64,000 nucleotides of DNA, taken from Myxococcales bacterium (lineage in GTDB: Bacteria > Myxococcota > Polyangia > HGW-17 > SLPX01). This document shows positions 54,534 to 62,595 of the stretch, piece by piece. The translations under genes and the position numbers were made by a program. The stretch spans positions 1-64,000 of the forward strand of contig SLPX01000035.1 of NCBI GenBank assembly GCA_007131745.1. The letters are read 5' to 3'. The notes beneath the pieces are model-generated. The model searched no databases. It saw only the letters and a program-made list of their open reading frames with translations, and had not been told where the DNA came from. Each line of letters starts with the position of its first letter. The first letter of the stretch is position 1.

Positions 54534-56156
54534 CTGCCGTCGGTAACAGGTCACATATCCGGCCTCAAAGCCCATCAACTCAAAGCGCTGGAGAGGATAT
54601 ACCGAAGAAAGGTACCTTCTTCTGCTGTCTTGACCCATGATTTGGCAAGGTTTTTGTGTCTTCTCTCCAGGGACATGGGAAGACAGATAGGTCTTTTTAT
54701 TGATCGCAAGGGACAAGTTGAAAACGTTTTCGTGGGGGATGCCGACAGAATTTACCTTCCTGATTTCGGCAGGGTAAGAGCTGGAAAAGGAAGATTTAGG
54801 GGACTCAGGCTCGTACATACACACCTAAGTGGTGAACCTGTCAATGAAGATGACTTGACGGATCTTACCCTCTTGCGTTTGGACATGGTGGCCGCTGTAT
54901 CACTTGAGGCCGAAGATCAGCCGGTACAGATAAGTCTCGCATATCTTCTACCGGAAGGAAGTACTTCCGAATTTCAGCGCTTGGGACCTGTTCCACTGGA
55001 CAAACTGGACCTGGATTTCGGAGAAACCATAAGTTCTCTCGAAGAAGAGTTTGCAAGAACCAGGGATGAACAATATTCCGCAGAAAAACTTCCTTGGGCC
55101 ATCCTGGTTCATGCAAGCAATCTACCGGCAGTGGAGGCCGAAAGCAGAATCAAAGAAATGCGAGACTTGGCCCGAACGGCAGGCCTCGCAATCGTGGACG
55201 TGGTCAGACAACGTCGAAAATCTCCTGACCCCAAGTATGCGGTAGGAAAAGGGAAACTTGAGGAAATCCTGCTCAGGGCCATGCAAAAAGGAGTTGATAC
55301 TCTAATTTTCGAACCCGATCTCAGGGCAAGCCAGGCACGTGCGATCACCGACATGACCGATCTGAAAGTCTTGGACAGGACGATGCTGATTCTTGATATC
55401 TTCGCCCAGAGAGCAGTGACAAAAGCCGGCAAAGTCCAAGTGGAGCTGGCCCAGTTAAAATATGCATTGCCTCGCTTGGTAGCAAAAAACACCATGATGA
55501 GCAGGCTCACGGGGGGCATCGGCGGAAGAGGCCCCGGAGAAACCAAGCTCGAGATCAACCGCCGCCGTGCCAGAAAAAGAATACAGGACCTTGAGAAGGA
55601 TATAGAAAAAATCTCACAACAACGAACGCTGAGAAGAAAGCGACGCAATAACAAGAACCTGCCAGTAGTTGCGCTTGTCGGTTACACCAACGCGGGAAAA
55701 TCCACCCTGTTAAACACCTTGACGAAAAGCAGCGTTCTGACCGAAAACTCTCTTTTTGCCACCCTTGATCCCACAAGCCGCAGACTCCGATTCCCACAGG
55801 ATCGACAGATTATCATCACAGATACCGTCGGTTTCTTACACGAATTACCCGAAGAACTTGTGAAAGCCTTCAAGGCTACACTGGAAGAACTTTATGACGC
55901 CCATTTAATTGTACATGTGGTGGATGCAGCAGATCCGCGGTTCGAAGAAAAGCAGGAAGCGGTGGAACAGATTCTTGAGCATATGAATCTCGCACAGACA
56001 CCCCGAATAACCGCATACAACAAATTCGATAAAATCGGTGAATCTGTCCGGAAAGAGCAATTCAGGCGCAACGCGGATATGCTCATTTCAGCCCTTGACG
56101 CCGAAACAACCCGCCCCCTTCTCGCCCAAATCGAAAAAACAATCTGGGCCGGCTGA
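54534..56156 (+). CDS. hflX: Ribosome-associated GTPase HflX
   Basis: GTPase that rescues or splits ribosomes. N-terminal HflX domain (SGLKAHQLKALERIYRRKVP), GGRGPGETKLE before the G domain and GTPase motifs G1 GYTNAGKST, G3 DTVGF and G4 NKFDK; about 540 residues is normal. The reading frame at its 5' end has no ATG, GTG or usable TTG before the conserved N-terminus: CTG 54534 and TTG 54630 are the only candidates, and the upstream stop is at 54525. The frame shifted by one base instead starts with GTG 54503 and reads RVSHSKVIKTAVGN, which fits the family. A base error or frameshift near 54545 is therefore likely; coordinates here are a compromise. Confidence 0.8.
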   Translation: MPSVTGHISGLKAHQLKALERIYRRKVPSSAVLTHDLARFLCLLSRDMGRQIGLFIDRKGQVENVFVGDADRIYLPDFGRVRAGKGRFRGLRLVHTHLSGEPVNEDDLTDLTLLRLDMVAAVSLEAEDQPVQISLAYLLPEGSTSEFQRLGPVPLDKLDLDFGETISSLEEEFARTRDEQYSAEKLPWAILVHASNLPAVEAESRIKEMRDLARTAGLAIVDVVRQRRKSPDPKYAVGKGKLEEILLRAMQKGVDTLIFEPDLRASQARAITDMTDLKVLDRTMLILDIFAQRAVTKAGKVQVELAQLKYALPRLVAKNTMMSRLTGGIGGRGPGETKLEINRRRARKRIQDLEKDIEKISQQRTLRRKRRNNKNLPVVALVGYTNAGKSTLLNTLTKSSVLTENSLFATLDPTSRRLRFPQDRQIIITDTVGFLHELPEELVKAFKATLEELYDAHLIVHVVDAADPRFEEKQEAVEQILEHMNLAQTPRITAYNKFDKIGESVRKEQFRRNADMLISALDAETTRPLLAQIEKTIWAG

Positions 56157-56192
56157 CCGCATAAAGGTCCGCAAAAAAAGGGGCAATCGTTT

Positions 56193-56966
56193 CTATTTTG
56201 GAACCGCCTTCAAAATCGCCTTACCCTCTTTGACAACCACGCAAAACTCTACGTTCCGGGAACCGTGTTTTTCACGGATGGATGAAAGTTGCTTGTCTAT
56301 GGATCGAACCATCTTGTCGTAGGTCAAACCCTTGATCGGTTGCCCTGTTTTCTTTCTTGCATCAATGTAAGCATCATAGAGCCCCTTAAAAGATCCGTCC
56401 GCTTTGGATTCTTCCTCTTTGATGCGCGGTGCCAAAGCCTCAATAGGAAGTGGGGGCGGAGATGCTTTTGTCGGTGGTTGAGTGGGTTGTTTCACTGCCG
56501 GCCCGTTTTGATCCGCTTTGGTAGACGCTTCCTGCACACCATTTTCGCGGGCGGCTTTTTGCGCCTCTATTTCACGCGCCTCTTTCATGTATTTCATCAA
56601 GGCCACTTCCACCTCACTCGCGGTACGGGCCTTTAGCAGATCTTTGGCCTGAACACCCCGCTTCCTCAAATCTCTCTGTATCCTTGCCAGATCCCTTCTG
56701 TATCTACCTTCGTCTATTTCCCTCTGAATCCGGTTCCAGTGACTTTGATAGGTCGTGTACCGCTGAATGAGCATTCGAAGTTTGAATTTCTGAGCTGTGT
56801 TGCCCATCACCTCTGAGCGAAGCGCCCTGATTGTTCGTTCCGCTGCTTTAGCGTCTTTTATAGGCGCAAACCTCTCCAGCCCCAAAAAATAAAGCTCATA
56901 ACGCACCTTGAGCTTCTCAATGGATTCTTCAAGTTGAGATAATATCTTTCCAAAATGTACCGACAT
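56193..56966 (-). CDS. Hypothetical coiled-coil protein (MXAN_5187-like)
   Basis: About 257 residues, cytosolic by absence of signal peptide. The N-terminal 120 residues form an extended charged coiled coil (QLEESIEKLKVRYELYFLGLERF; FKLRMLIQRYTTYQSHW), then a Pro-rich linker, and a C-terminal globular part (YDAYIDARKKTGQPIKGLTYDKMVRSID) ending in short strands (VEFCVVVKEGKAILKAVP). The overall pattern resembles a Myxococcota family that I associate with M. xanthus MXAN_5187, but this is a recollection, not a search result. The ATG at 56966 lacks a Shine-Dalgarno; an ATG six codons earlier is possible. Confidence 0.6.
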   Translation of the reverse strand: MSVHFGKILSQLEESIEKLKVRYELYFLGLERFAPIKDAKAAERTIRALRSEVMGNTAQKFKLRMLIQRYTTYQSHWNRIQREIDEGRYRRDLARIQRDLRKRGVQAKDLLKARTASEVEVALMKYMKEAREIEAQKAARENGVQEASTKADQNGPAVKQPTQPPTKASPPPLPIEALAPRIKEEESKADGSFKGLYDAYIDARKKTGQPIKGLTYDKMVRSIDKQLSSIREKHGSRNVEFCVVVKEGKAILKAVPK

Positions 56967-57106
56967 GACATGACATTCTAACATGAATTTCGTATGAGGG
57001 CGTATTTTTGGTTTCGATAACTGTTTCCCGCCACTTTTTAAAGTATCCGAAAACCAGGCATACGATTTCTTTGATCTTGCTTAGGTTTTTACGTATCTTG
57101 TTTAGT

Positions 57107-57799
57107 ATGACTTTAAAACTTTCATATTTTCCGCTCGTTTTACTATTACTATCCCTCATCCCGCATTATACAGCCTGCGGGGATGTAGACGGGGGAAAAG
57201 GCGGGTTTTCCGGCATGAGCACCTGCCAAGACATTGAAGAACGGTTTCATTTTCGGGTTTTCGTGCCTCCATGGAAACATGTCAGGGAATACCTGTGCGA
57301 GGATGGAGATTTCCGCAGTTGCAATCTCTGGACCCCGACAGGCCGTTTCGTGTTTGTTGTTTCAGACTCTCCGTTCGTGAGTTTTGACTCAGAAATAATA
57401 ACCTCCCTGACGATCGAAGAAATCTCTTCATCAGGTTCGACTTCGACGGAAAAGCTTTTGAAAGAAATTGCAGCCGACGCGAATGCATTTTTGGATCCTT
57501 TCTCCGAAGAAGAAGATGTTCAAATACATGAAACCCTCGACGGACTGAAAGTCTACGATGTATACTGGCGACAGATCCGGTTTTTCGAGGGAAAAACATA
57601 CGACTGGCATAGGCGGGATTCGTTTATCGAAATAATTCCAGGCCTGGTGTATCATCTGGAGTTCTTTTCGCTGTTTACGATGAAACGTCCCGAGTTTGAT
57701 TTGCTGGTGAAATCTTTTACGCTCGGCCCTGCTCCGGACGGCGCGCCTCGCTGCCATTGCATGGACGAAAGGGCTGATCCTCCAGAGCCTTGTATTTAG
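57107..57799 (+). CDS. Hypothetical lipoprotein
   Basis: 230 residues; unrecognised. Signal peptide (LSYFPLVLLLLSLIPHYTAC) with lipobox TAC (Cys21), followed by a Gly-rich stretch and a single folded part with two cysteine pairs (STCQDIEERF, CEDGDFRSC) and mixed strands (FVFVVSDSPFVSFD, VYDVYWRQIRFF). The C-terminal CHCMDERADPPEPC adds four cysteines. An ATG 33 codons earlier would add an untypical N-terminal helix, so I choose 57107. It ends two bases before the next outer-membrane-like gene. Confidence 0.55.
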   Translation: MTLKLSYFPLVLLLLSLIPHYTACGDVDGGKGGFSGMSTCQDIEERFHFRVFVPPWKHVREYLCEDGDFRSCNLWTPTGRFVFVVSDSPFVSFDSEIITSLTIEEISSSGSTSTEKLLKEIAADANAFLDPFSEEEDVQIHETLDGLKVYDVYWRQIRFFEGKTYDWHRRDSFIEIIPGLVYHLEFFSLFTMKRPEFDLLVKSFTLGPAPDGAPRCHCMDERADPPEPCI

Positions 57800-57800
57800 G

Positions 57801-58526
57801 ATGCACATGCAAAAAATCGGGCTTCAAAGCATCAAAGCTTGCCCAAAAAACAAATTTTCGTACCCCAAGGCATGTCTGTGGATAATGCTAACCGCGGGTT
57901 TTCTCTTTTGCCGACCGGGTTTCGCTTCCCCTGATTTTCTCATCGATGACGATCCCGGGCTGGACCTGGCCCTAAAACAACAGATGAAGACCCCCGAAAA
58001 AAGCCGTCTTGAAAAACTCTCGGATCGGATGTGGCAATTCGGCCCCCGGATGACCCTAGGATACCGCTGGAGCAAATCAGCGTGCGCTGTTTCTGCATGT
58101 CCATTTCATCAGTTCTCTCTGGTGTTTCATCCGTTCGCTATAGCGGGTCCGAAAAATCCGGTTTTCCGCACCGTTCGGCTCGGCATCGGAATCGAAGGGG
58201 GCGGAGAAACAACCCAGACCAGGGAAAAGTGGTGGAGCCGCAACCATTCTCTGGCAGCGATTCTCTCCTTCGGTGTTCAGTTTCCACAAAGGGTGACTCC
58301 TTTTGCGGATTTCGTAATGACGCTAGGCGCTTTGCATCGCAACATATACAATCAGGATTTGTTTCATTTCGCTCATTCAATGGGTATCGAGGCAGGCGTC
58401 TCGATTTTTCCATTGTCGAGACTCCAAGTCACCGCAGCCGTGGGATGGCGCAGATGGGTCATCAAGACAGACACGGATTCCTTGTATTATGATTCCTTTA
58501 CATTTATTACCGGCGTGGGTTTTTAA
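57801..58526 (+). CDS. Predicted outer-membrane beta-barrel-like protein
   Basis: 241 residues; signal peptide (ACLWIMLTAGFLFCRPGFA), then alternating strands typical of small barrels or surface proteins (RMTLGYRWSKS, FSLVFHPFAIAG, VRLGIGIEGGG, HSLAAILSFGVQFP, FADFVMTLGAL) and an aromatic-Phe C-terminus (FITGVGF), a common outer-membrane targeting end. It follows the lipoprotein with a one-base gap and probably shares its transcript. Function unknown. Confidence 0.5.
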   Translation: MHMQKIGLQSIKACPKNKFSYPKACLWIMLTAGFLFCRPGFASPDFLIDDDPGLDLALKQQMKTPEKSRLEKLSDRMWQFGPRMTLGYRWSKSACAVSACPFHQFSLVFHPFAIAGPKNPVFRTVRLGIGIEGGGETTQTREKWWSRNHSLAAILSFGVQFPQRVTPFADFVMTLGALHRNIYNQDLFHFAHSMGIEAGVSIFPLSRLQVTAAVGWRRWVIKTDTDSLYYDSFTFITGVGF

Positions 58527-58547
58527 AGGGGTTTGACACATTTTTTT

Positions 58548-58562
58548 TTCAGTTTCCGATAA
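58548..58562 (+). promoter_or_regulatory. 15-bp motif shared by two promoters (copy 1)
   Basis: TTCAGTTTCCGATAA occurs here, 36 bases before the sctU-like start, and again identically at 59774-59788 before the next gene. It overlaps a possible -10 (GATAAT), with TTGACA 19 bases upstream. Likely a shared promoter or operator. Confidence 0.5.
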
Positions 58563-58597
58563 TGGGATCAACATTCGCTCGTCGTTAGGAGGAAGAA

Positions 58598-59665
58598 ATG
58601 GCGGATCCTAGACCAGGCGGAGAGCCGACTGAAAAACCAACCCCAAAAAGACTGCGGGATGCGCGAAAAAAAGGACAGGTCGCAAAAAGCAGGGATTTTT
58701 CCGGTGTGTTCGTTTTCTGGGCTGGTTTGACGGTTATCATAATGACGGCATCCAACAGCGCGGCTCGCATGATGTTGATTTTGAGAACCTGTTTCACGTC
58801 CGCAGAAAACCCAAGCTCTTCCCTGCTGCGTGCACATCTTGATTTGAGCTTGACCCAGATGTTTTTGATCCTTGCGCCCATTGTCGGCGCTGTGTTTGTC
58901 GGCTCCATTGCGGCGGGCTTTCTTCAAACCCGGGGACTATTCACACTGGAACCACTGAAGCCCAAGTTGAGTCATCTAAACATCATGAAAGGACTCGGAC
59001 GACTCGTAGGCAAACAAAGCCTCTTTACTATGGCTAAAACATTATTGTTTTTCTGCGCGGCGGGTTTCCTGGCCTATTTCACGATAAGACAACAACTTCC
59101 CTCCCTGATGCGTACTTTGGGAGCACACCCTCGGGGTATAACCACCGTAATTTTTGAAGTGTTTCAAACGCTTTGTATCAGGATGGGACTTCTGTTTGTT
59201 GTGGCTGGTATAGCAGACTATGCTTTCAACCGGCACAGCCATCAAAAGAAAATGATGATGACAAAATACGAAGTACGCAAGGAAATGAAAGAATCCGAGG
59301 GAGATCCCCAACACAAAAACCGCCGCCGAGAAGTGCACCAGGAAATACTCGAAAGCGCAATGATTCAAAGCGTAGCAGATGCGGATTTCGTGGTCTGCAA
59401 TCCTACTAAACTGGCTCTGGCTCTCAGATACCACAGGGAAAAAGATAACGCTCCTGTAGTAATCGCCAAGGGTCAAAACCTGCTGGCCAAAAAAATCCGA
59501 GAAGCCGCCCAAAGCGCGGGTGTTCCTATTTTTCACGATGTATCTCTCGCCCGGGCACTGTGGGAACTGGACTTGAATCGAGAAATTCCTCAAGAACTTT
59601 ATGAAGCAGTCGCCGTTATTCTGAAAACCATCAGTGAAGAATCTGAAAGCAACGGGCGGAAATAG
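58598..59665 (+). CDS. SctU/FlhB-family export switch protein with NPTK instead of NPTH
   Basis: 355 residues with the FlhB/YscU layout: N-terminal PTPKRLRDARKKGQVAKSRDF, four transmembrane segments (about 35-55, 86-109, 145-163, 182-210), then a charged cytoplasmic domain. The autocleavage motif normally NPTH is NPTK here (Asn268-Pro269-Thr270-Lys271); Asn and Pro, which drive cleavage, are kept. The next residues LALALRYH and EDxAP-like pattern follow as usual. It switches substrate specificity in flagellar or injectisome type III export. No other clear export gene is in the window, so injectisome versus flagellar is undecided. AGGAGGA lies upstream of ATG. Confidence 0.85.
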   Translation: MADPRPGGEPTEKPTPKRLRDARKKGQVAKSRDFSGVFVFWAGLTVIIMTASNSAARMMLILRTCFTSAENPSSSLLRAHLDLSLTQMFLILAPIVGAVFVGSIAAGFLQTRGLFTLEPLKPKLSHLNIMKGLGRLVGKQSLFTMAKTLLFFCAAGFLAYFTIRQQLPSLMRTLGAHPRGITTVIFEVFQTLCIRMGLLFVVAGIADYAFNRHSHQKKMMMTKYEVRKEMKESEGDPQHKNRRREVHQEILESAMIQSVADADFVVCNPTKLALALRYHREKDNAPVVIAKGQNLLAKKIREAAQSAGVPIFHDVSLARALWELDLNREIPQELYEAVAVILKTISEESESNGRK

Positions 59666-59773
59666 CATCTCCACCAGCCTGAACCACCACATATCAACTT
59701 CGCAAAACACGCAAGCGCATCCATGACCAGGCGGCAATGGGTGAATCGAGTTATTTTTTCAGCAACATTTTCG

Positions 59774-59788
59774 TTCAGTTTCCGATAA
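59774..59788 (+). promoter_or_regulatory. 15-bp motif shared by two promoters (copy 2)
   Basis: Identical TTCAGTTTCCGATAA to the copy before the sctU-like gene, 50 bases before the next small gene, embedded in a T-rich stretch. Confidence 0.5.
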
Positions 59789-59837
59789 CAGAAGCAGATT
59801 CACTCTTTTAGATGCGAAGACTAAAGAGGTGTTTGCA

Positions 59838-60233
59838 ATGCATATAGTTCAAAAAGGAGCCGTCGGGTTGACAAAAAACCGGCACGATCTTCTTTATGGA
59901 ATATCAAAAGCAGCAAGGCACAAAAAACCTCGTTCGGCCGCAGGTTTGCAAAGTACAAGCTCAAAAAAGGGCAGGGTTTCAAAATATTGCTTGGCTTCAT
60001 TTCGTTCGGACAAGCGATCGTCTTCACCTGCTCTGAAAATCATACAATCTCTAAGACAAGAGCTTAATGAAAGAAGAGGCTCATCTGAATGCCGAAAGAG
60101 AGCGAGCGAATACTTACCCTCTGTCCTTAAAATCATCCAGGGACAAAAAAACCGCCTCGCGGATATGCTCGAATCATACCTGGCGGACAAACGCAGAGCC
60201 GGCGCTTTCTCAGGTTCGGTCATAATGGGGTAG
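59838..60233 (+). CDS. Small basic protein near sctU-like gene
   Basis: 131 residues, rich in Lys, Arg and Ser, no signal peptide or transmembrane helix. Not recognised. The C-terminal half has two amphipathic helices (PALKIIQSLRQELNERRG; PSVLKIIQGQKNRLADMLESYLADKRRAG). It shares the upstream 15-bp motif with the sctU-like gene and precedes the TPR gene by 25 bases, so it may be an export accessory protein (needle, regulator or substrate), as inference. ATG 59838 has AGAGGTG upstream. Confidence 0.5.
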   Translation: MHIVQKGAVGLTKNRHDLLYGISKAARHKKPRSAAGLQSTSSKKGRVSKYCLASFRSDKRSSSPALKIIQSLRQELNERRGSSECRKRASEYLPSVLKIIQGQKNRLADMLESYLADKRRAGAFSGSVIMG

Positions 60234-60258
60234 AACCTGTCGTTTCAAGGAACAAAAA

Positions 60259-60555
60259 ATGCAATCGATAATGAAAAAGAAACAAGAAGAGATATCCGGA
60301 GTTCTCCTGGACTGGTCCATGTCATATCTTGAATCGGGACGCTTTATTGAAGCTGTTTTTGCACTCGAGGAAACAACCCGCTTGAACCCGGGAGACCCCC
60401 TGGCCTGGGCAGCCCTGGCCATGGCCGCTGCACTGTCGGGCGACAGAGAAAAAGCCCGGAGATATTTCCTGGAACTGAAGGCGCGAAACCCGAACGGAAA
60501 ATACGTAAACCGGGTGCTGCCCTTTTTGGGCCATGTTTCAAACGACGAGATCTGA
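60259..60555 (+). CDS. Small TPR protein, possible export chaperone
   Basis: 98 residues with two tetratricopeptide units (RFIEAVFALEETTRLNPGDPLAW; DREKARRYFLELKARNPNG), a size and pattern like SycD/YscG-type small TPR chaperones of type III secretion. Its position behind the sctU-like gene and the basic protein supports, but does not prove, this. AAGGAA six bases before ATG. Confidence 0.55.
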   Translation: MQSIMKKKQEEISGVLLDWSMSYLESGRFIEAVFALEETTRLNPGDPLAWAALAMAAALSGDREKARRYFLELKARNPNGKYVNRVLPFLGHVSNDEI

Positions 60556-60590
60556 ACCCACGCTTCCGCACAAATACGCGTTGGACTTTT

Positions 60591-62165
60591 CTATTCAAAA
60601 AATCCTTCTCCGGGATCCATTTCAAATTCGTCACGCGCCAGTTTTCTTTTGATACGATCGGGGTTGAAAGCAAACCCGTGTCGGCTCCATTCGCTTTCCA
60701 TTCTCACAAAGTCCTCGGATATCCGCTCCAAAGTCCTCCGGAAGGCTATTTTTTGTATCTCCATCCGGTAATTGTACTTCAGCGGGGATCCACTCATGAG
60801 ACGCATATCATCCTGTTCGGGCTTAAAAATGTAGAAATCCGTATCAGGATGTTTTTCCAACACACCTCCAAGCCCTTCGGTGAAACGGGTGTGAACGAGA
60901 GCTTTGAGTCCCTGAATCGCGGCGAAAACTCCGCCTTTTTCCTTCACGTATCCCGACACTGTTGAACGAATCGGGATCAGGGGATCTACGATAACAATCA
61001 TTTTCGCTCCTTTTTCAAGAGCGACCTCTGCTTCGGTTGTTCGAGTATAGCTTCCATCCACGAACCAGCGACCACGTATCCATTTTGGTGAATAGAAAGG
61101 CACCAAAGCCATAGAAGCCCTGACAGCATCCGGGATCGGCACATCCTCCCACCCCTTGTCCCCAAACACAATGTGCTCGGATGTGTCCTGATCCGTTGCT
61201 CCTATGTAAAGTTCTTTTCCTAGTTTTCTGAAATCAGCCGACCTGCCTTCCCTGGCAAGCTCATTGCGGGTATGTTCCTCGATTCGATCTCCTGCAAAAA
61301 AACCACCCGGCACCGAACGAAGCGACAACGCCATTATGCCGGGAAGCCCTTTTTTGACGCGGCCCAACCCGGAGAAGAGATGTCCAATACGGGAGAGATA
61401 TTCTTTCACGTCAAAATCAAATATCACGGATTGCCCGATTGGAGCGATAGCTGTTGAATCCTGCTCAAAAGCCCTGATGAACTGTTCAGGTGGAACCCCG
61501 TTCGCAAGTACGGAAGCAAGAATCGCACCAGCGCTTATGCCGCAATATATATCAAAATCCAACACTGACTTTCCTTCGAGGGCAAAATCCAGTGCCCTCA
61601 AAACACCCATTTCATATATGAGCCCTTCAATACCTCCCCCGGCCAAGCATATCGCTGTTTTGCCGACCTCAGACCTTATTTCCGCTACATTGGTGACCGC
61701 TTGAAAAAAACCGTCCGGATTCGTGGGACGAAGGCAGTAATCCCCCAGCCTCAAGCGGCCCAGACCAAAGGTCAAAGGCAATCGACACGGGTCTTCGGGA
61801 AGCAATACAAGGGTGCGCTCCCACCTCCAAGGCATTCTCCCCTGTAAGTCGATTCCCTCCTGTATCGCCTCATGAAGGTTAAATGTTCTTGTCTCCTGTA
61901 TTTCTTTTCGGTCGGATTCATCCACAACCAGCACATTGAAATAATCGCTTCTTATCCGCTGGCGCGTCTCTTCCACTGTCTGGGCAAATGAGACATGGAA
62001 TCTCAACTCCTGTCCATCAATGGTTCGGTTTATCTTCAGGGTTTCTCCGGAACCTTGTGTAAGCATAATGTCGGTGAGACCGATCTCGTTTATCAAGTCG
62101 GATTTGGTTTCGGCTCCGCAAAAGATCAATACCCTGATTACGGGATTTAGAAAACGCCTCTTCAT
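60591..62165 (-). CDS. Patatin-like phospholipase
   Basis: About 524 residues, patatin fold: oxyanion box GGGIEGLIYEMG near 172, nucleophile GISAGAI near 206, and the catalytic Asp in DGSYTRTTE near 377, forming the Ser-Asp dyad. An N-terminal stretch of about 165 residues (DIMLTQGSGETLKI; FNVLVVDESDRKEIQETRTFNL) has no clear family. The ATG at 62165 overlaps the epimerase stop (ATGA), arguing for coupling and this start. It hydrolyses acyl esters of lipids, possibly in membrane turnover. Confidence 0.85.
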   Translation of the reverse strand: MKRRFLNPVIRVLIFCGAETKSDLINEIGLTDIMLTQGSGETLKINRTIDGQELRFHVSFAQTVEETRQRIRSDYFNVLVVDESDRKEIQETRTFNLHEAIQEGIDLQGRMPWRWERTLVLLPEDPCRLPLTFGLGRLRLGDYCLRPTNPDGFFQAVTNVAEIRSEVGKTAICLAGGGIEGLIYEMGVLRALDFALEGKSVLDFDIYCGISAGAILASVLANGVPPEQFIRAFEQDSTAIAPIGQSVIFDFDVKEYLSRIGHLFSGLGRVKKGLPGIMALSLRSVPGGFFAGDRIEEHTRNELAREGRSADFRKLGKELYIGATDQDTSEHIVFGDKGWEDVPIPDAVRASMALVPFYSPKWIRGRWFVDGSYTRTTEAEVALEKGAKMIVIVDPLIPIRSTVSGYVKEKGGVFAAIQGLKALVHTRFTEGLGGVLEKHPDTDFYIFKPEQDDMRLMSGSPLKYNYRMEIQKIAFRRTLERISEDFVRMESEWSRHGFAFNPDRIKRKLARDEFEMDPGEGFFE

Positions 62166-62581
62166 GGTTTTGCGCACTTGGATGATTCCTGGCAGAGTTC
62201 AACCAGGACCCCATGGCCGGCCTTCGGATGTATGAAGGCTATTTGTGCCCCGTGCGCTCCTTTTTTCGGCTTATCGTCTATAAGGGGTACTCCCAAAGCT
62301 TTCATGCTTTCCAAGTCTCCATTGATATCATCCGTCCGTAGAGCCAAATGATGAATACCTTGCCCCTTTTTTTCCAGGAACTTGCCAACCGGGGAATCGG
62401 GACTCATCGGCTGCACCAACTCGATGCGAACCTGTCCGATGTTGATAAATGCCACACGAGTCTTTTGTTCGGGAACATCCTCCCTTCCGGAAACTTCAAG
62501 CCCCAAAACCTTGCTGAAAAAGACAGCTGCTTCATCGATGTCTTCGACTGCAACGGCAATGTGATCTATTTGCGAAATCAT
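62162..62581 (-). CDS. mce: Methylmalonyl-CoA epimerase
   Basis: About 139 residues of the vicinal-oxygen-chelate (glyoxalase) fold: IDHIAVAVEDIDEAAVFF, IELVQPMSPDSPVGKFL, GIHHLALRTDDI and LVELCQ carry the metal-binding His and Glu pattern. It interconverts (S)- and (R)-methylmalonyl-CoA, linking propionyl-CoA carboxylation to the mutase. GGAGGACTCA directly before the ATG at 62581 sets the start, rather than an earlier one at 62599. Its stop overlaps the patatin start, and it follows the mutase gene by 14 bases. Confidence 0.92.
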   Translation of the reverse strand: MISQIDHIAVAVEDIDEAAVFFSKVLGLEVSGREDVPEQKTRVAFINIGQVRIELVQPMSPDSPVGKFLEKKGQGIHHLALRTDDINGDLESMKALGVPLIDDKPKKGAHGAQIAFIHPKAGHGVLVELCQESSKCAKP

Positions 62582-62595
62582 TGAGTCCTCCGCTT

